A DNA stretch of 8,826 nt from JAFGSZ01 sp964492185 (GCA_964492185.1 CAZBJH010000133.1:1-8826); one strand, 5' to 3'. Positions 1-6,592 are shown, counted from the first letter of the stretch. Program-made: numbers and translations. The notes: a model not told the origin generated them from the letters alone.

Positions 1-3
1 AAA

Positions 4-264
4 ATGGCACATAAAAAAGGAGCGGGAAGTTCACGTAACGGTCGTGAATCAGAAAGTAAACGACTGGGAGTAAAACTTTATGGCGGTCAGGTTGCCAAAG
101 CCGGTAATATTATCATTCGTCAGCGTGGAACTCAGCATCATCCGGGTATCAACGTTGGGATGGGAAAAGATCATACATTGTATGCCCTGACAGATGGTAA
201 AATAGAATTCAAAAAAAGACGAAACAATAAGTCATACGTATCTGTTTTCCCCGTTGAAGGATAA
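4..264 (+). CDS. rpmA: 50S ribosomal protein L27
   Basis: This is L27 of the large ribosomal subunit, whose N-terminal tail reaches toward the peptidyl-transferase centre. The 86-residue product has the usual family length and begins MAHKKGAGSSRNGRES, the typical L27 start, followed by LGVKLYGGQ and the RQRGTQHHPGINVGMGKDHT block. There is no cleavable N-terminal extension of the Firmicutes type, so the glycine/lysine tail is exposed directly after Met removal. Only three bases precede the ATG in the window, so the upstream partner (normally rplU, L21) would lie just outside; that is inferred from the family's usual order. A strong intrinsic terminator starts 30 bases after the stop codon. 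The identification is certain from sequence. Confidence 0.98.
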   Translation: MAHKKGAGSSRNGRESESKRLGVKLYGGQVAKAGNIIIRQRGTQHHPGINVGMGKDHTLYALTDGKIEFKKRRNNKSYVSVFPVEG

Positions 265-294
265 ACCTGTTGGTAAAAATAATAAACAATGTGC

Positions 295-335
295 CTCCTG
301 TGTTTTACTTTTACAGTAAAATTCAGGAGTTTTTT
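295..335 (+). terminator. Intrinsic terminator after rpmA
   Basis: An inverted repeat forms a long stem: CTCCTG (295-300) pairs with CAGGAG (324-329) and GTTTTAC (302-308) pairs with GTAAAAT (316-322), with one T-T mismatch and a 7-base loop. It is followed directly by a run of six T (330-335). This is a textbook rho-independent terminator for the L21-L27 transcript. It ends only 24 bases before the serS start, so serS either depends on readthrough or has a promoter overlapping the hairpin. Confidence 0.9.
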
Positions 336-359
336 ATTTATTAATTAGAATTATCAAAT

Positions 360-1634
360 ATGCTGACGCTGCCATTTATCCGGGATAATCATGAACTAAT
401 TATTGACAGGCTGAAAATCAAAAATTTCGATGCACACCAACTTATTAAAGATGTGCTGGAGGCTGATAAAGATCGAAGAACTTCTCAGTTTGAGCTTGAT
501 ACAAAACAATCCGAACTTAAATCTGTTTCAAAGCAAATTGGTATACTTTTCAAAGAAGGAAAAAAGGATGAGGCTGAAAATGCCAGGGAAAAAAGCTCGT
601 ACCTGAAAAAAGACATGAGCCGTTTATCCGAAATACTGGAAATATCCCGAAAAAAGCTTGAAGATCTTCTGGTTCAAATACCCAACCTCCCGCATGAAAG
701 CGTTCCTCATGGCACCGGGGAAGCAGACAATAAACAGGTTCGTGATGGCGGACAGGCAGTAACCCTTTCAAATGAATCTTTACCCCACTGGGACCTTGCC
801 GTAAAGTACAACCTGATTGATTTTGAGCTGGGCAATAAAATAACGGGTTCAGGATTCCCCCTTTATAAAGGAAAAGGAGCAAAGCTGCAGCGCGCGTTGA
901 TCAATTTTTTTCTTGATGAAAATGAAAAAGCAGGATATCATGAATTTCTACCTCCTTTGATAGTAAATGAAAAATCGGCCTTTGCCACAGGTCAGTTACC
1001 GGATAAAGAAGGTCAAATGTACCATATCCCTTCCGAAAACTACTACCTCATTCCAACCGCCGAGGTACCGGTAACCAATGTTTACCGGGATGTGATACTT
1101 AATGATGACCGGTTACCGGTAAAAAACACAGCCTATACACCATGTTTCAGAAGGGAAGCGGGATCTTACGGTAAGGATGTTCGCGGATTAAACCGCGTGC
1201 ATCAGTTCGATAAAGTGGAAATCGTTCAAATCCGGCATCCGGAACAATCATATCATGCACTTGACGAAATGGTGCATCATGTTGAATACCTTATACAACA
1301 ACTTCAACTTCCCTACAGGATCATGCAATTGTGCGGTGGAGATATCAGTTTTACCTCAGCACTTACCTATGATTTTGAAGTATTTGCTGCAGCCCAGGAA
1401 AAATGGCTTGAAGTTAGTTCCATTAGCAATTTTGAATCGTATCAGGCCAACAGGCTCAAATTACGCATCCGGGATAAAAAATCGAAAAAAACCATGCTGG
1501 CACATACCCTTAATGGAAGTGCTTTGGCTCTTCCCAGGATCGTAGCCGCTATTCTTGAAAACAATCAAACCCCCGACGGAATATTGATCCCTGAAGTACT
1601 TCGAAAATATACCGGATTTGAGAAGATTAGCTGA
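360..1634 (+). CDS. serS: Seryl-tRNA synthetase
   Basis: This is a cytoplasmic class II aminoacyl-tRNA synthetase that charges tRNA-Ser with serine, and tRNA-Sec where present, using ATP. The 424-residue length is normal. Residues about 1-105 form the N-terminal domain, with a lysine/glutamate-rich antiparallel coiled coil (about 30-100) that holds the long variable arm of tRNA-Ser. The catalytic domain follows: the serine-binding TAEVP motif at residues 233-237, class II motif 2 starting FRREAGSYGKD at 263 and continuing to NRVHQFDKVE, and motif 3 NGSALALPR at 385-393. The start ATG is preceded by A/T-rich sequence rather than a Shine-Dalgarno, as is common in Bacteroidota. It follows rpmA in the same direction, an order common in this phylum, but with a terminator between them. 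No anomalies are visible. Confidence 0.98.
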   Translation: MLTLPFIRDNHELIIDRLKIKNFDAHQLIKDVLEADKDRRTSQFELDTKQSELKSVSKQIGILFKEGKKDEAENAREKSSYLKKDMSRLSEILEISRKKLEDLLVQIPNLPHESVPHGTGEADNKQVRDGGQAVTLSNESLPHWDLAVKYNLIDFELGNKITGSGFPLYKGKGAKLQRALINFFLDENEKAGYHEFLPPLIVNEKSAFATGQLPDKEGQMYHIPSENYYLIPTAEVPVTNVYRDVILNDDRLPVKNTAYTPCFRREAGSYGKDVRGLNRVHQFDKVEIVQIRHPEQSYHALDEMVHHVEYLIQQLQLPYRIMQLCGGDISFTSALTYDFEVFAAAQEKWLEVSSISNFESYQANRLKLRIRDKKSKKTMLAHTLNGSALALPRIVAAILENNQTPDGILIPEVLRKYTGFEKIS

Positions 1635-1835
1635 ACCCCCTACTCTATCACTCTTATGGCAAGTTGCTCAATACGCGTTTTTTAACATGTAGTTCGTTTT
1701 CATATAATGACTTTTATTAATCACATATTTTGTTAGATGACTATTTCATTTTGACAGATTAAGCAAAATTGGTATTACATATATTTTATTGTATTTTCAC
1801 GTTACAGCAATAAACCATTTCCTATTCAGATATTC

Positions 1836-2726
1836 ATGCCGGATAAAAACACCAGTATTTCTTATTTTTTTGCCGGTTTAACCGTCTTTTTCTGGTCTAC
1901 GGTTGCCACAGCATTTAAACTGGCACTTATTCAACTTTCTTTTTTACAGTTATTGTTAATTTCTGTTATAACATCCACCGTTGTATTGTTTATGATAATA
2001 GTCGTCACTGGGAACACAAATAGTTTAATCAGGGTTAACAAAAAATATTTATTCAATTCGTCTGTACTCGGGTTCCTTAACCCTTATCTCTATTACATTT
2101 TGGTCTTTAAGGCTTATTCTCTTCTCCCGGCTCAGATTGCACAACCTCTTAACTTCATCTGGCCTGTCATGTTGGTTATCCTGTCCATTCCTTTTTTAAA
2201 ACAGAAAATAAACATAAGGGGATTAATTGCCTTATTAATAAGTTTTGCAGGTGTTTTGCTTATCTCCTCCCAGGGACATATAGGATATTTCCGAATTGAA
2301 CAGCCCCTTGGTGTTTTCCTGGCCCTTATTTCTTCAGTGGTATGGGCCACATTCTGGATAGTTAACTTAAGAATAACAACCAACAACAGAATACAATTAT
2401 TTTATAATTTCCTGTTTGCTTCGGCTTATATTTTTATTACATGCGCGATTACAGGCAATCTTTCAATTCCTTTACATTTCTCAAGCCTTATCGCGGTATA
2501 TGTTGGTTTGTTTGAAATGGGGATAACTTTCCTGTTCTGGTTAAAGGCCCTTCAACTTGCCGAATCAACCGCGAAGATCAGTAATCTTATATACCTGACA
2601 CCCTTTCTTTCCCTTATATTTATTCATCTGATATTGAAAGAGAACATCTACTGGACTTCAGTGACAGGACTTGTTCTGATCATTACCGGTATTATTCTAC
2701 AAAAAACAAATCCGGTGAAAACATGA
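1836..2726 (+). CDS. EamA/DMT-family permease, substrate unknown
   Basis: This is an inner-membrane protein of the drug/metabolite transporter superfamily (EamA type). The 296 residues contain about ten hydrophobic helices, at roughly 9-29, 36-58, 74-93, 98-119, 127-144, 157-178, 187-206, 216-237, 246-267 and 272-289. This is the classic duplicated five-plus-five arrangement. Family features include the FFWST stretch in helix 1, PAQIAQPLNFIWPVMLVIL in helix 4, the FAGVLLI helix 5, and a second-half equivalent ending LTPFLSLIFIHLILKE before the last helix. Members export amino acids, nucleotides or drugs; nothing here identifies the substrate, and neighbours do not help. It is separated from serS by 201 bases. 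A TTGACA at 1751-1756 with TATTAC at 1773-1778 resembles a sigma-70 promoter, but that consensus is not the usual one in this phylum. The palindromic elements begin 63 bases after its stop. Confidence 0.9.
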   Translation: MPDKNTSISYFFAGLTVFFWSTVATAFKLALIQLSFLQLLLISVITSTVVLFMIIVVTGNTNSLIRVNKKYLFNSSVLGFLNPYLYYILVFKAYSLLPAQIAQPLNFIWPVMLVILSIPFLKQKINIRGLIALLISFAGVLLISSQGHIGYFRIEQPLGVFLALISSVVWATFWIVNLRITTNNRIQLFYNFLFASAYIFITCAITGNLSIPLHFSSLIAVYVGLFEMGITFLFWLKALQLAESTAKISNLIYLTPFLSLIFIHLILKENIYWTSVTGLVLIITGIILQKTNPVKT

Positions 2727-2789
2727 TTGATTAACAGTTTACTTTTTAATTTTTCATAACATATCCACCCTTTCTCCCGTTATACCATA

Positions 2790-2913
2790 TAGTGTCTGTC
2801 TATAATGTCCGATATCCGCGTTGCTGCTCACATTTTAAATCCTCAAATACTTTAGTATACCGCGGTTTAAAATGTTCACGCGCCTTGATCCCGAACATTC
2901 TGAACAAACACTA
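2790..2913. repeat. Imperfect palindromic element A, MITE-like
   Basis: The left end TAGTGTCTGTCTATAATGTC and the reverse complement of the right end (TAGTGTTTGTTCAGAATGTT) match with few differences. The arms meet again at CATTTTAAA (2831-2839) against TTTAAAATG (2866-2874), and the centre is the small palindrome ATACTTTAGTAT (2847-2858). The 124-base element is bordered by TA on both sides, the target duplication left by IS630/Tc1-mariner-type insertions, although the TA may simply be part of the repeat. It carries no ORF, so if mobile it would depend on a transposase elsewhere. An alternative right end is CTGACACTA at 2926-2934, which mirrors the left terminus at 8 of 9 bases. Its relation to MITE or REP-type repeats is inference. 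Confidence 0.6.
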
Positions 2914-2936
2914 CGAGTTTATTAACTGACACTAAA

Positions 2937-3103
2937 TAGAGTCTGTCTATAAAGTAGTCAAAATGTTTAACCGGACATGTGTCTGTTCAGAAGGTTCCAT
3001 TTGCAAGGCTTGCGCAGTCCGAAAATGCGGAGTTTACTTGTCGTAAATGAGCAATTTTCGGACAAGCGTAACGAAGCAAATGGGACTTTATGGACAGACC
3101 CTA
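2937..3103. repeat. Imperfect palindromic element B, MITE-like
   Basis: Outer ends TAGAGTCTGTCTATAAAGT (2937-2955) and the reverse complement of 3085-3103 (TAGGGTCTGTCCATAAAGT) agree at 17 of 19 bases, again beginning and ending with TA. Nested inside is a long hairpin with arms 2981-3037 and 3043-3099 around a 5-base loop. The arms agree at about two thirds of positions, including ATTTGC, GTCCGAAAAT and TTTAC blocks. The right end therefore pairs with two left ends, one at 2941 and one at 2981, as if an end had been duplicated or one element had inserted beside another. It has no ORF. Its ends share the GTCTGT..A.AA.GT motif with element A, so both likely belong to one non-autonomous repeat family; this is inference. 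Confidence 0.6.
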
Positions 3104-3135
3104 TATAATTGTAATTACCCAATAACAAATATCAG

Positions 3136-4413
3136 ATGAACAGGAACAAGCAGCAGTTTATTTTTTCCGGAATTATTCTCATATTGATACTGGCGTTAAC
3201 TTCATGCGAAAAGGAAGAGGAGTTAACCGACAATCAAAAAATTAATCATATCGTTTATGATCTGATGGAAAACTGGTATCTGTGGTATGAACATCTGCCT
3301 GATGAAGATACAGCCGATTACCTTCTTGACCCGAATTCTTTTATCAGTAGCATCAGATATGATAAATACGACCGCTGGAGCCATCTTATGCCTGAAACAG
3401 AATACAAAGCATATTTTGAAGAGGGTGAAATGGCCGGACACGGTATTTCACTGGGGGCAGATAATGATGGTAATATAAGGATATATTTTATTTACCCAAC
3501 TACTTCCGCCTATGAAAAGGGAGTCAGAAGAGGCTGGATTATTAACAAAGTGAACGGAATAAAAGCAACTGCTGAAAATGTAATAGATCTGTTGGGTGAA
3601 CGCAGTACAGGCCTTACAAATAATATTGAATTCACAACAAACAACAACGAAAACTTAAGCCTTTCATTAACCAAAGAAATTATTTCTATAAACCCTGTTT
3701 TGCATGAAGAGGTGATCATGCGTGATAATATTAAAATAGGGTATATGGTATTTCAGGATTTTATTGACTCCGGCACTTCAATTATAGACAATACTTTCAA
3801 CAAATTTTTCACTGAGAACATCGACGAACTGATCATAGACCTGCGTTACAACGGCGGAGGCAATGTTGATGTGGCTCTGCATATTTCAGGATGGATTGCC
3901 GGTAATTTCGCGAATAACACTCTGATAAATTTCATCCACAATGATATGAACAGTAGGCGCAACCGTGAATTTCTGATCCCCGAGAACAGCAATTCTTTAC
4001 AACTTGAACGCATCATTTTTATTACTACGGGTGAAACCGCTTCTGCAAGCGAACTTTTAATAAACGGTATGACACCCTTTAAGGAAGTAGTATTAGTAGG
4101 GAGTACAACTCATGGCAAGCCTGTCGGCATGTATCCTTTCTCGATGAAAGATTATGACTGGGTTGTAATGCCCGTAAGTTTTGAATATACAAATGCCAAT
4201 AATGAAGGAGGTTTTTACGACGGGATCCCGGTAAACATTCCTGCTGCTGATGATCCTACAAAACCTTTTGGCAATCCGGAAGAAAGTTGTTTGAAAACTG
4301 CACTGGAATATTTAACTTCGGGCACGGTTACCGGCATGAGCTATAAATCCACGAAACAGAATGAACTACTGGTTGACGCGCGGCCTTTAAGCAGTTTTTA
4401 TAAAGCACATTGA
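3136..4413 (+). CDS. S41 (CtpA/Tsp-type) serine protease, lipoprotein
   Basis: This is an envelope serine protease of the tail-specific/C-terminal-processing family, with a Ser-Lys catalytic dyad. Residues 1-23 are a short lipoprotein signal (positive start, hydrophobic core, LTSC box) with lipidated Cys24. The sequence after it, EKEEE, fits the K-(D/E)2 surface-export signal reported for Bacteroidota lipoproteins, so surface exposure is plausible. An N-terminal helical segment (about 32-90) is followed by a PDZ-like region (about 95-180). The catalytic core has LRYNGGG at 236-242, TASASE at 301-306 and HGKPVG around residue 328. By alignment with Prc, Ser303 is the nucleophile and Lys328 the base, at the same 25-residue spacing. 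Substrate is unknown. The start ATG fits the signal peptide. ruvC follows after 33 bases, perhaps co-transcribed, with no functional link evident. Confidence 0.93.
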   Translation: MNRNKQQFIFSGIILILILALTSCEKEEELTDNQKINHIVYDLMENWYLWYEHLPDEDTADYLLDPNSFISSIRYDKYDRWSHLMPETEYKAYFEEGEMAGHGISLGADNDGNIRIYFIYPTTSAYEKGVRRGWIINKVNGIKATAENVIDLLGERSTGLTNNIEFTTNNNENLSLSLTKEIISINPVLHEEVIMRDNIKIGYMVFQDFIDSGTSIIDNTFNKFFTENIDELIIDLRYNGGGNVDVALHISGWIAGNFANNTLINFIHNDMNSRRNREFLIPENSNSLQLERIIFITTGETASASELLINGMTPFKEVVLVGSTTHGKPVGMYPFSMKDYDWVVMPVSFEYTNANNEGGFYDGIPVNIPAADDPTKPFGNPEESCLKTALEYLTSGTVTGMSYKSTKQNELLVDARPLSSFYKAH

Positions 4414-4430
4414 TACCGGAGAGACCGGTA
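4414..4430 (+). other. Short stem-loop between S41 gene and ruvC
   Basis: TACCGG (4414-4419) pairs perfectly with CCGGTA (4425-4430) around a 5-base loop, starting immediately after the TGA stop of the protease gene. No T-run follows, so it is unlikely to be an intrinsic terminator. It could protect a transcript 3' end or be chance. Confidence 0.35.
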
Positions 4431-4446
4431 AAATAAAAATACGCCA

Positions 4447-4998
4447 ATGAAGCCCGAATGCATTATCCTCGGCATTGATCCCGGGACAATTATTACCGGC
4501 TATGGTTTAATTAAAACTACAGGCAGGGAACCTGAACTGATAACAATGGGTATTATTGAATTGAATAAATTTAAGGACCATTATATAAGGCTGCAGAAAA
4601 TATTTGAACGTACCCTCCAGTTAATCGATTACTATCATCCTGATGAGCTGGCTATTGAAGCTCCCTTTTACGGTAAAAACGTTCAATCCATGCTTAAGCT
4701 GGGGAGAGCCCAGGGTGTAGCGATCAGTGCTGCCTTATATCGTTCCGTACCAATTTTCGAGTATGCACCCCGCAAGATCAAACAATCTATTACAGGGCAA
4801 GGAAATGCACCAAAGGAACAGGTTGCCAGCCTGCTAAAGAGTATTTTACATCTCAGTGAAATTCCAACAAAAATGGATGCTACCGATGGACTCGCGGCTG
4901 CAGTTTGTCATTTTTTTCAACGCGGTAATCCCGTGGCTGACAACTCATATAAAAACTGGAATGAATTCATCCGGAAAAATCCTGATAAAATAATATAG
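4447..4998 (+). CDS. ruvC: Holliday-junction endonuclease RuvC
   Basis: RuvC is the dimeric, Mg-dependent nuclease that resolves Holliday junctions during homologous recombination and repair, acting with RuvAB. The 183-residue length is normal for the phylum. The RNase-H-fold active site is intact: Asp11 in ILGIDPGT, Glu71 in LAIEAPFYGKN, and Asp144/Asp147 in KMDATDGLAAAVCH, with His155 beyond. The KNVQSMLKLGRAQGV segment is also a RuvC signature. The start ATG places GIDPGT close to the N-terminus, as expected. Neither ruvA nor ruvB is in the window. It lies 33 bases after the S41 protease gene on the same strand and faces the HIT gene, whose end is 92 bases away. Confidence 0.97.
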   Translation: MKPECIILGIDPGTIITGYGLIKTTGREPELITMGIIELNKFKDHYIRLQKIFERTLQLIDYYHPDELAIEAPFYGKNVQSMLKLGRAQGVAISAALYRSVPIFEYAPRKIKQSITGQGNAPKEQVASLLKSILHLSEIPTKMDATDGLAAAVCHFFQRGNPVADNSYKNWNEFIRKNPDKII

Positions 4999-5000
4999 CC

Positions 5001-5026
5001 TTTCATCAGGGTCTGCTGAAAAAGTC
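5001..5026. repeat. Hairpin and solitary element-end-like motif after ruvC
   Basis: TTTCATCAG (5001-5009) pairs with CTGCTGAAA (5013-5021) at 8 of 9 bases with a 3-base loop, in the gap between convergent ruvC and the HIT gene. No T-run follows on either strand, so terminator function is doubtful. The overlapping GGGTCTGCTGAAAAAGTC (5009-5026) agrees at 14 of 18 positions with the right terminus of element B read inward. It may be a decayed single end of the same or a related insertion element; no matching opposite end was found. Confidence 0.3.
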
Positions 5027-5090
5027 TGTAGTGCATCAGATATAAGGCGGTAAAGCGAAGATGTATGATAAAACACCTGGTGAATTATAA

Positions 5091-5489
5091 TCACATTTTG
5101 ACTTCTGCAGATATTTTCTTTGCAATCTCCTTGAATTCCTCTTCGGATAATTCCAGTTTTGGCCGTGAAAATTCAATGTCATACAAACTGTTGATTGGTA
5201 CCAGGTGTATGTGTGCATGTGGTACTTCAAGGCCAAGAACTGCCACACCAACTCGTTTACAGTCTATAACCCTATCGATGGCACGTGCAACTTTCTTGGC
5301 AAAAACATGGAGACCTGCAATCGTATCGTCATCAAGATCGAAAAGATAATCTACCTCCACTTTCGGTATCACCAGTGCATGTCCTTTTGCCAGGGGGTGA
5401 ATATCGAGAAAGGCATAAAAACGGTCATCTTCGGCTATCTTATAAGACGGTATCTCGCCACTTATAATTTTACTAAAAATACCAGCCAT
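5091..5489 (-). CDS. HIT-family nucleotide hydrolase/transferase
   Basis: This is a histidine-triad protein, probably of the Hint branch. The family hydrolyses AMP-lysine, aminoacyl-adenylates or other nucleoside phosphoramidates through a covalent nucleotidyl-histidine. The 132-residue product has the N-terminal CIFSKIISGEIPS-like opening (here GIFSKIISGEIPSYKI), DIHPLAKGHALVIPK at about 29-43, and the triad His91-Ala-His93-Ile-His95-Leu-Val. The middle His93 is the predicted nucleophile. The cysteine commonly found near the start in Hint proteins is Gly3 here, so a zinc site is not expected. It lies 25 bases downstream of greA on the same strand, so co-transcription is likely. The real cellular substrate cannot be told from sequence. 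Confidence 0.95.
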   Translation of the reverse strand: MAGIFSKIISGEIPSYKIAEDDRFYAFLDIHPLAKGHALVIPKVEVDYLFDLDDDTIAGLHVFAKKVARAIDRVIDCKRVGVAVLGLEVPHAHIHLVPINSLYDIEFSRPKLELSEEEFKEIAKKISAEVKM

Positions 5490-5514
5490 TTTCTTTATAA
5501 TTTATGTGGGTCAT

Positions 5515-5988
5515 TTATAGTGATATATCGATAATTTCAAAAGGAATAACTCCTGAAGGAACATTAATATCAACAACATCTCCTACCTTTTTACCCAATA
5601 AGCCTTTTGCAATAGGTGTATTAACCGAAATTTTCCCGTCCTTCAGATCGGCTTCACTTTCAGATACAATAGTATATACCATGGTTGAATTATTATTCAC
5701 ATTCTTGATCTTCACCTTATTGAAAATCTGTATCTTCGAAGTATCAAGCCTGGATTCATCCATTATTCTTGAATTTGCGATCGTATCCTTTAATTTTGAT
5801 ATTTTCATCTCCAATAAACCCTGAGCCTCTTTTGCTGCATCATATTCGGCATTTTCTGACAAATCACCCTTATCCCTGGCTTCAGCAATTTGCTTTGACA
5901 ATTCAGGGCGTTCAACCTTCATCAGTCTGTCAAGATCTTCTTTCAACCTTTTCAATCCTTCTTCTGTAACATAAGAAATCTTTGCCAT
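5515..5988 (-). CDS. greA: Transcription elongation factor GreA
   Basis: GreA enters the secondary channel of RNA polymerase and stimulates cleavage of backtracked transcripts. The 157-residue length is standard. The N-terminal coiled coil spans about residues 8-75, with the tip motif GDLSENAEYDAAKEAQ starting at 41. Asp42 and Glu45 are the acidic pair that coordinates the catalytic Mg. The C-terminal FKBP-like domain carries the TPIAKGLLGKKVGDVV segment expected for the family. The start ATG gives the canonical opening MAKISYVTEEGLKRLKEDL. The HIT gene follows after 25 bases. Upstream, a hairpin with a T-rich tract (6001-6049) lies between it and the acidic-protein gene, so greA either has its own promoter or relies on partial readthrough. 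Confidence 0.97.
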   Translation of the reverse strand: MAKISYVTEEGLKRLKEDLDRLMKVERPELSKQIAEARDKGDLSENAEYDAAKEAQGLLEMKISKLKDTIANSRIMDESRLDTSKIQIFNKVKIKNVNNNSTMVYTIVSESEADLKDGKISVNTPIAKGLLGKKVGDVVDINVPSGVIPFEIIDISL

Positions 5989-6000
5989 ACCTCACTGCTG

Positions 6001-6049
6001 TTTTTATAAAAAAAAATAAAAGAACCCCGAAACTATTCGGAACCCTTTT
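6001..6049 (-). terminator. Probable terminator/attenuator before greA
   Basis: Read on the - strand, AAAAG (6049-6045) pairs with CTTTT (6022-6018) and CCGAA (6040-6036) with TTCGG (6031-6027), separated by a symmetric 4x4 internal loop and closed by a 4-base loop. It is followed by an extended T-rich tract (6017-6008 and on). This fits a rho-independent terminator for the acidic-protein gene at 6104-6592. A -7-like TAACTTTA lies just upstream at 6064-6057; if it is the greA promoter, the hairpin would sit in the greA leader as an attenuator. Confidence 0.6.
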
Positions 6050-6103
6050 AACGGTATAAAGTTATAAATTTTTCTAACTAAAAAAAAGTTTCTATCTGTC
6101 TGG

Positions 6104-6592
6104 TTAAAAATATTTTCTGTTAATAATCTCAGAATAAACAATTGCCTCTCTCAGATTAAAATCCTGCTCCGTCATATCCTTTTCATCAATAAAATCTGAT
6201 ATGCTCTGCCTGGTAATATCATCCTCGATTTCTTTTTCATGAAGATCAACAATATCCAGAGGCTGATCATCTGAAAGCAGGGAATCGCTGGTCGATTGAA
6301 AAGCCGATTCTCCTTCTTCAAGGTAATTATACATTTCTTCTTCATTTTCTTCTTCAACTGAAAAAGGTACGGGTTTATCTTCCGTATCAATTACGTATTT
6401 CTCATCACTTATTCTTTTTTCTTCGAACAGATCGCGAGGCTCCATTCCTCCACTACCCTTATCCAGATCGGGGAAAAAGGCTTCTTCAGGCTGTTTTTGT
6501 TTATCCTTACCGGCCTTATTCTTAAAAACGCTGCCAACAATCGCAACAATTGTAATAATAATATATATTATGACTTCAATAAAATCTTCCAT
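6104..6592 (-). CDS. Hypothetical acidic membrane-anchored protein
   Basis: I do not recognise a named family. The 162-residue product has one hydrophobic helix at about residues 5-23 and a short basic stretch (KNKAGKDKQK) after it, which predicts the C-terminal bulk in the cytoplasm. A long, strongly acidic, low-complexity and probably disordered region (about 36-140, many Glu/Asp) follows. The end, LREAIVYSEIINRKYF, looks folded and helical; endings of this kind (LR.A..YSEI.NRKY) recur on small Bacteroidota proteins with the same anchor-plus-acidic-linker layout, from memory rather than a search. It is divergently transcribed from the Rieske-like lipoprotein and upstream of greA. Function is unknown; a membrane-tethered binding peptide is one possibility. 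Coding status is supported by length, composition and upstream promoter-like boxes. Confidence 0.82.
   Translation of the reverse strand: MEDFIEVIIYIIITIVAIVGSVFKNKAGKDKQKQPEEAFFPDLDKGSGGMEPRDLFEEKRISDEKYVIDTEDKPVPFSVEEENEEEMYNYLEEGESAFQSTSDSLLSDDQPLDIVDLHEKEIEDDITRQSISDFIDEKDMTEQDFNLREAIVYSEIINRKYF

Larger units (their letters stand above)
2727..3135. other. Gene-free stretch with palindromic elements
   Basis: These 409 bases between the permease and the S41 protease hold no credible coding region. Most of the stretch is two imperfect long palindromes (2790-2913 and 2937-3103) separated by 23 bases. A further inverted end-like motif, CTGACACTA, lies at 2926-2934. Outside the palindromes I see only AT-rich sequence. 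A TATAATTG at 3104-3111, directly at the right edge of the second palindrome, could act as a -10-like element for the protease gene, but this is a weak match. Confidence 0.75.

Noticed and set aside
550..882. Opposite-strand 110-codon open frame inside serS
   Set aside because: It lies fully within a certain serS gene, its translation has low-complexity and unusual composition, and it shows no domain. It is a shadow of serS.
1751..1778. Sigma-70-like promoter (TTGACA, 16 bases, TATTAC) before the permease
   Set aside because: It fits the E. coli consensus better than the Bacteroidota one, and a match of this quality is easily found by chance in AT-rich DNA, so it is mentioned with the gene only.
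2790..3103. CRISPR array or structured ncRNA gene
   Set aside because: The repeats are inverted, not regularly spaced direct repeats, and no cas gene is nearby. The structure is explained by palindromic insertion-type elements.
3136..4998. S41 protease plus ruvC as a functional two-gene system
   Set aside because: One is an exported lipoprotein and the other a cytoplasmic DNA-junction nuclease. Close spacing alone does not support a shared function.
5036..5534. Several + strand open frames across the HIT gene and its flanks
   Set aside because: They overlap the HIT gene with its intact histidine triad on the other strand, and their translations look like random frames rich in Cys/Arg/Ser.
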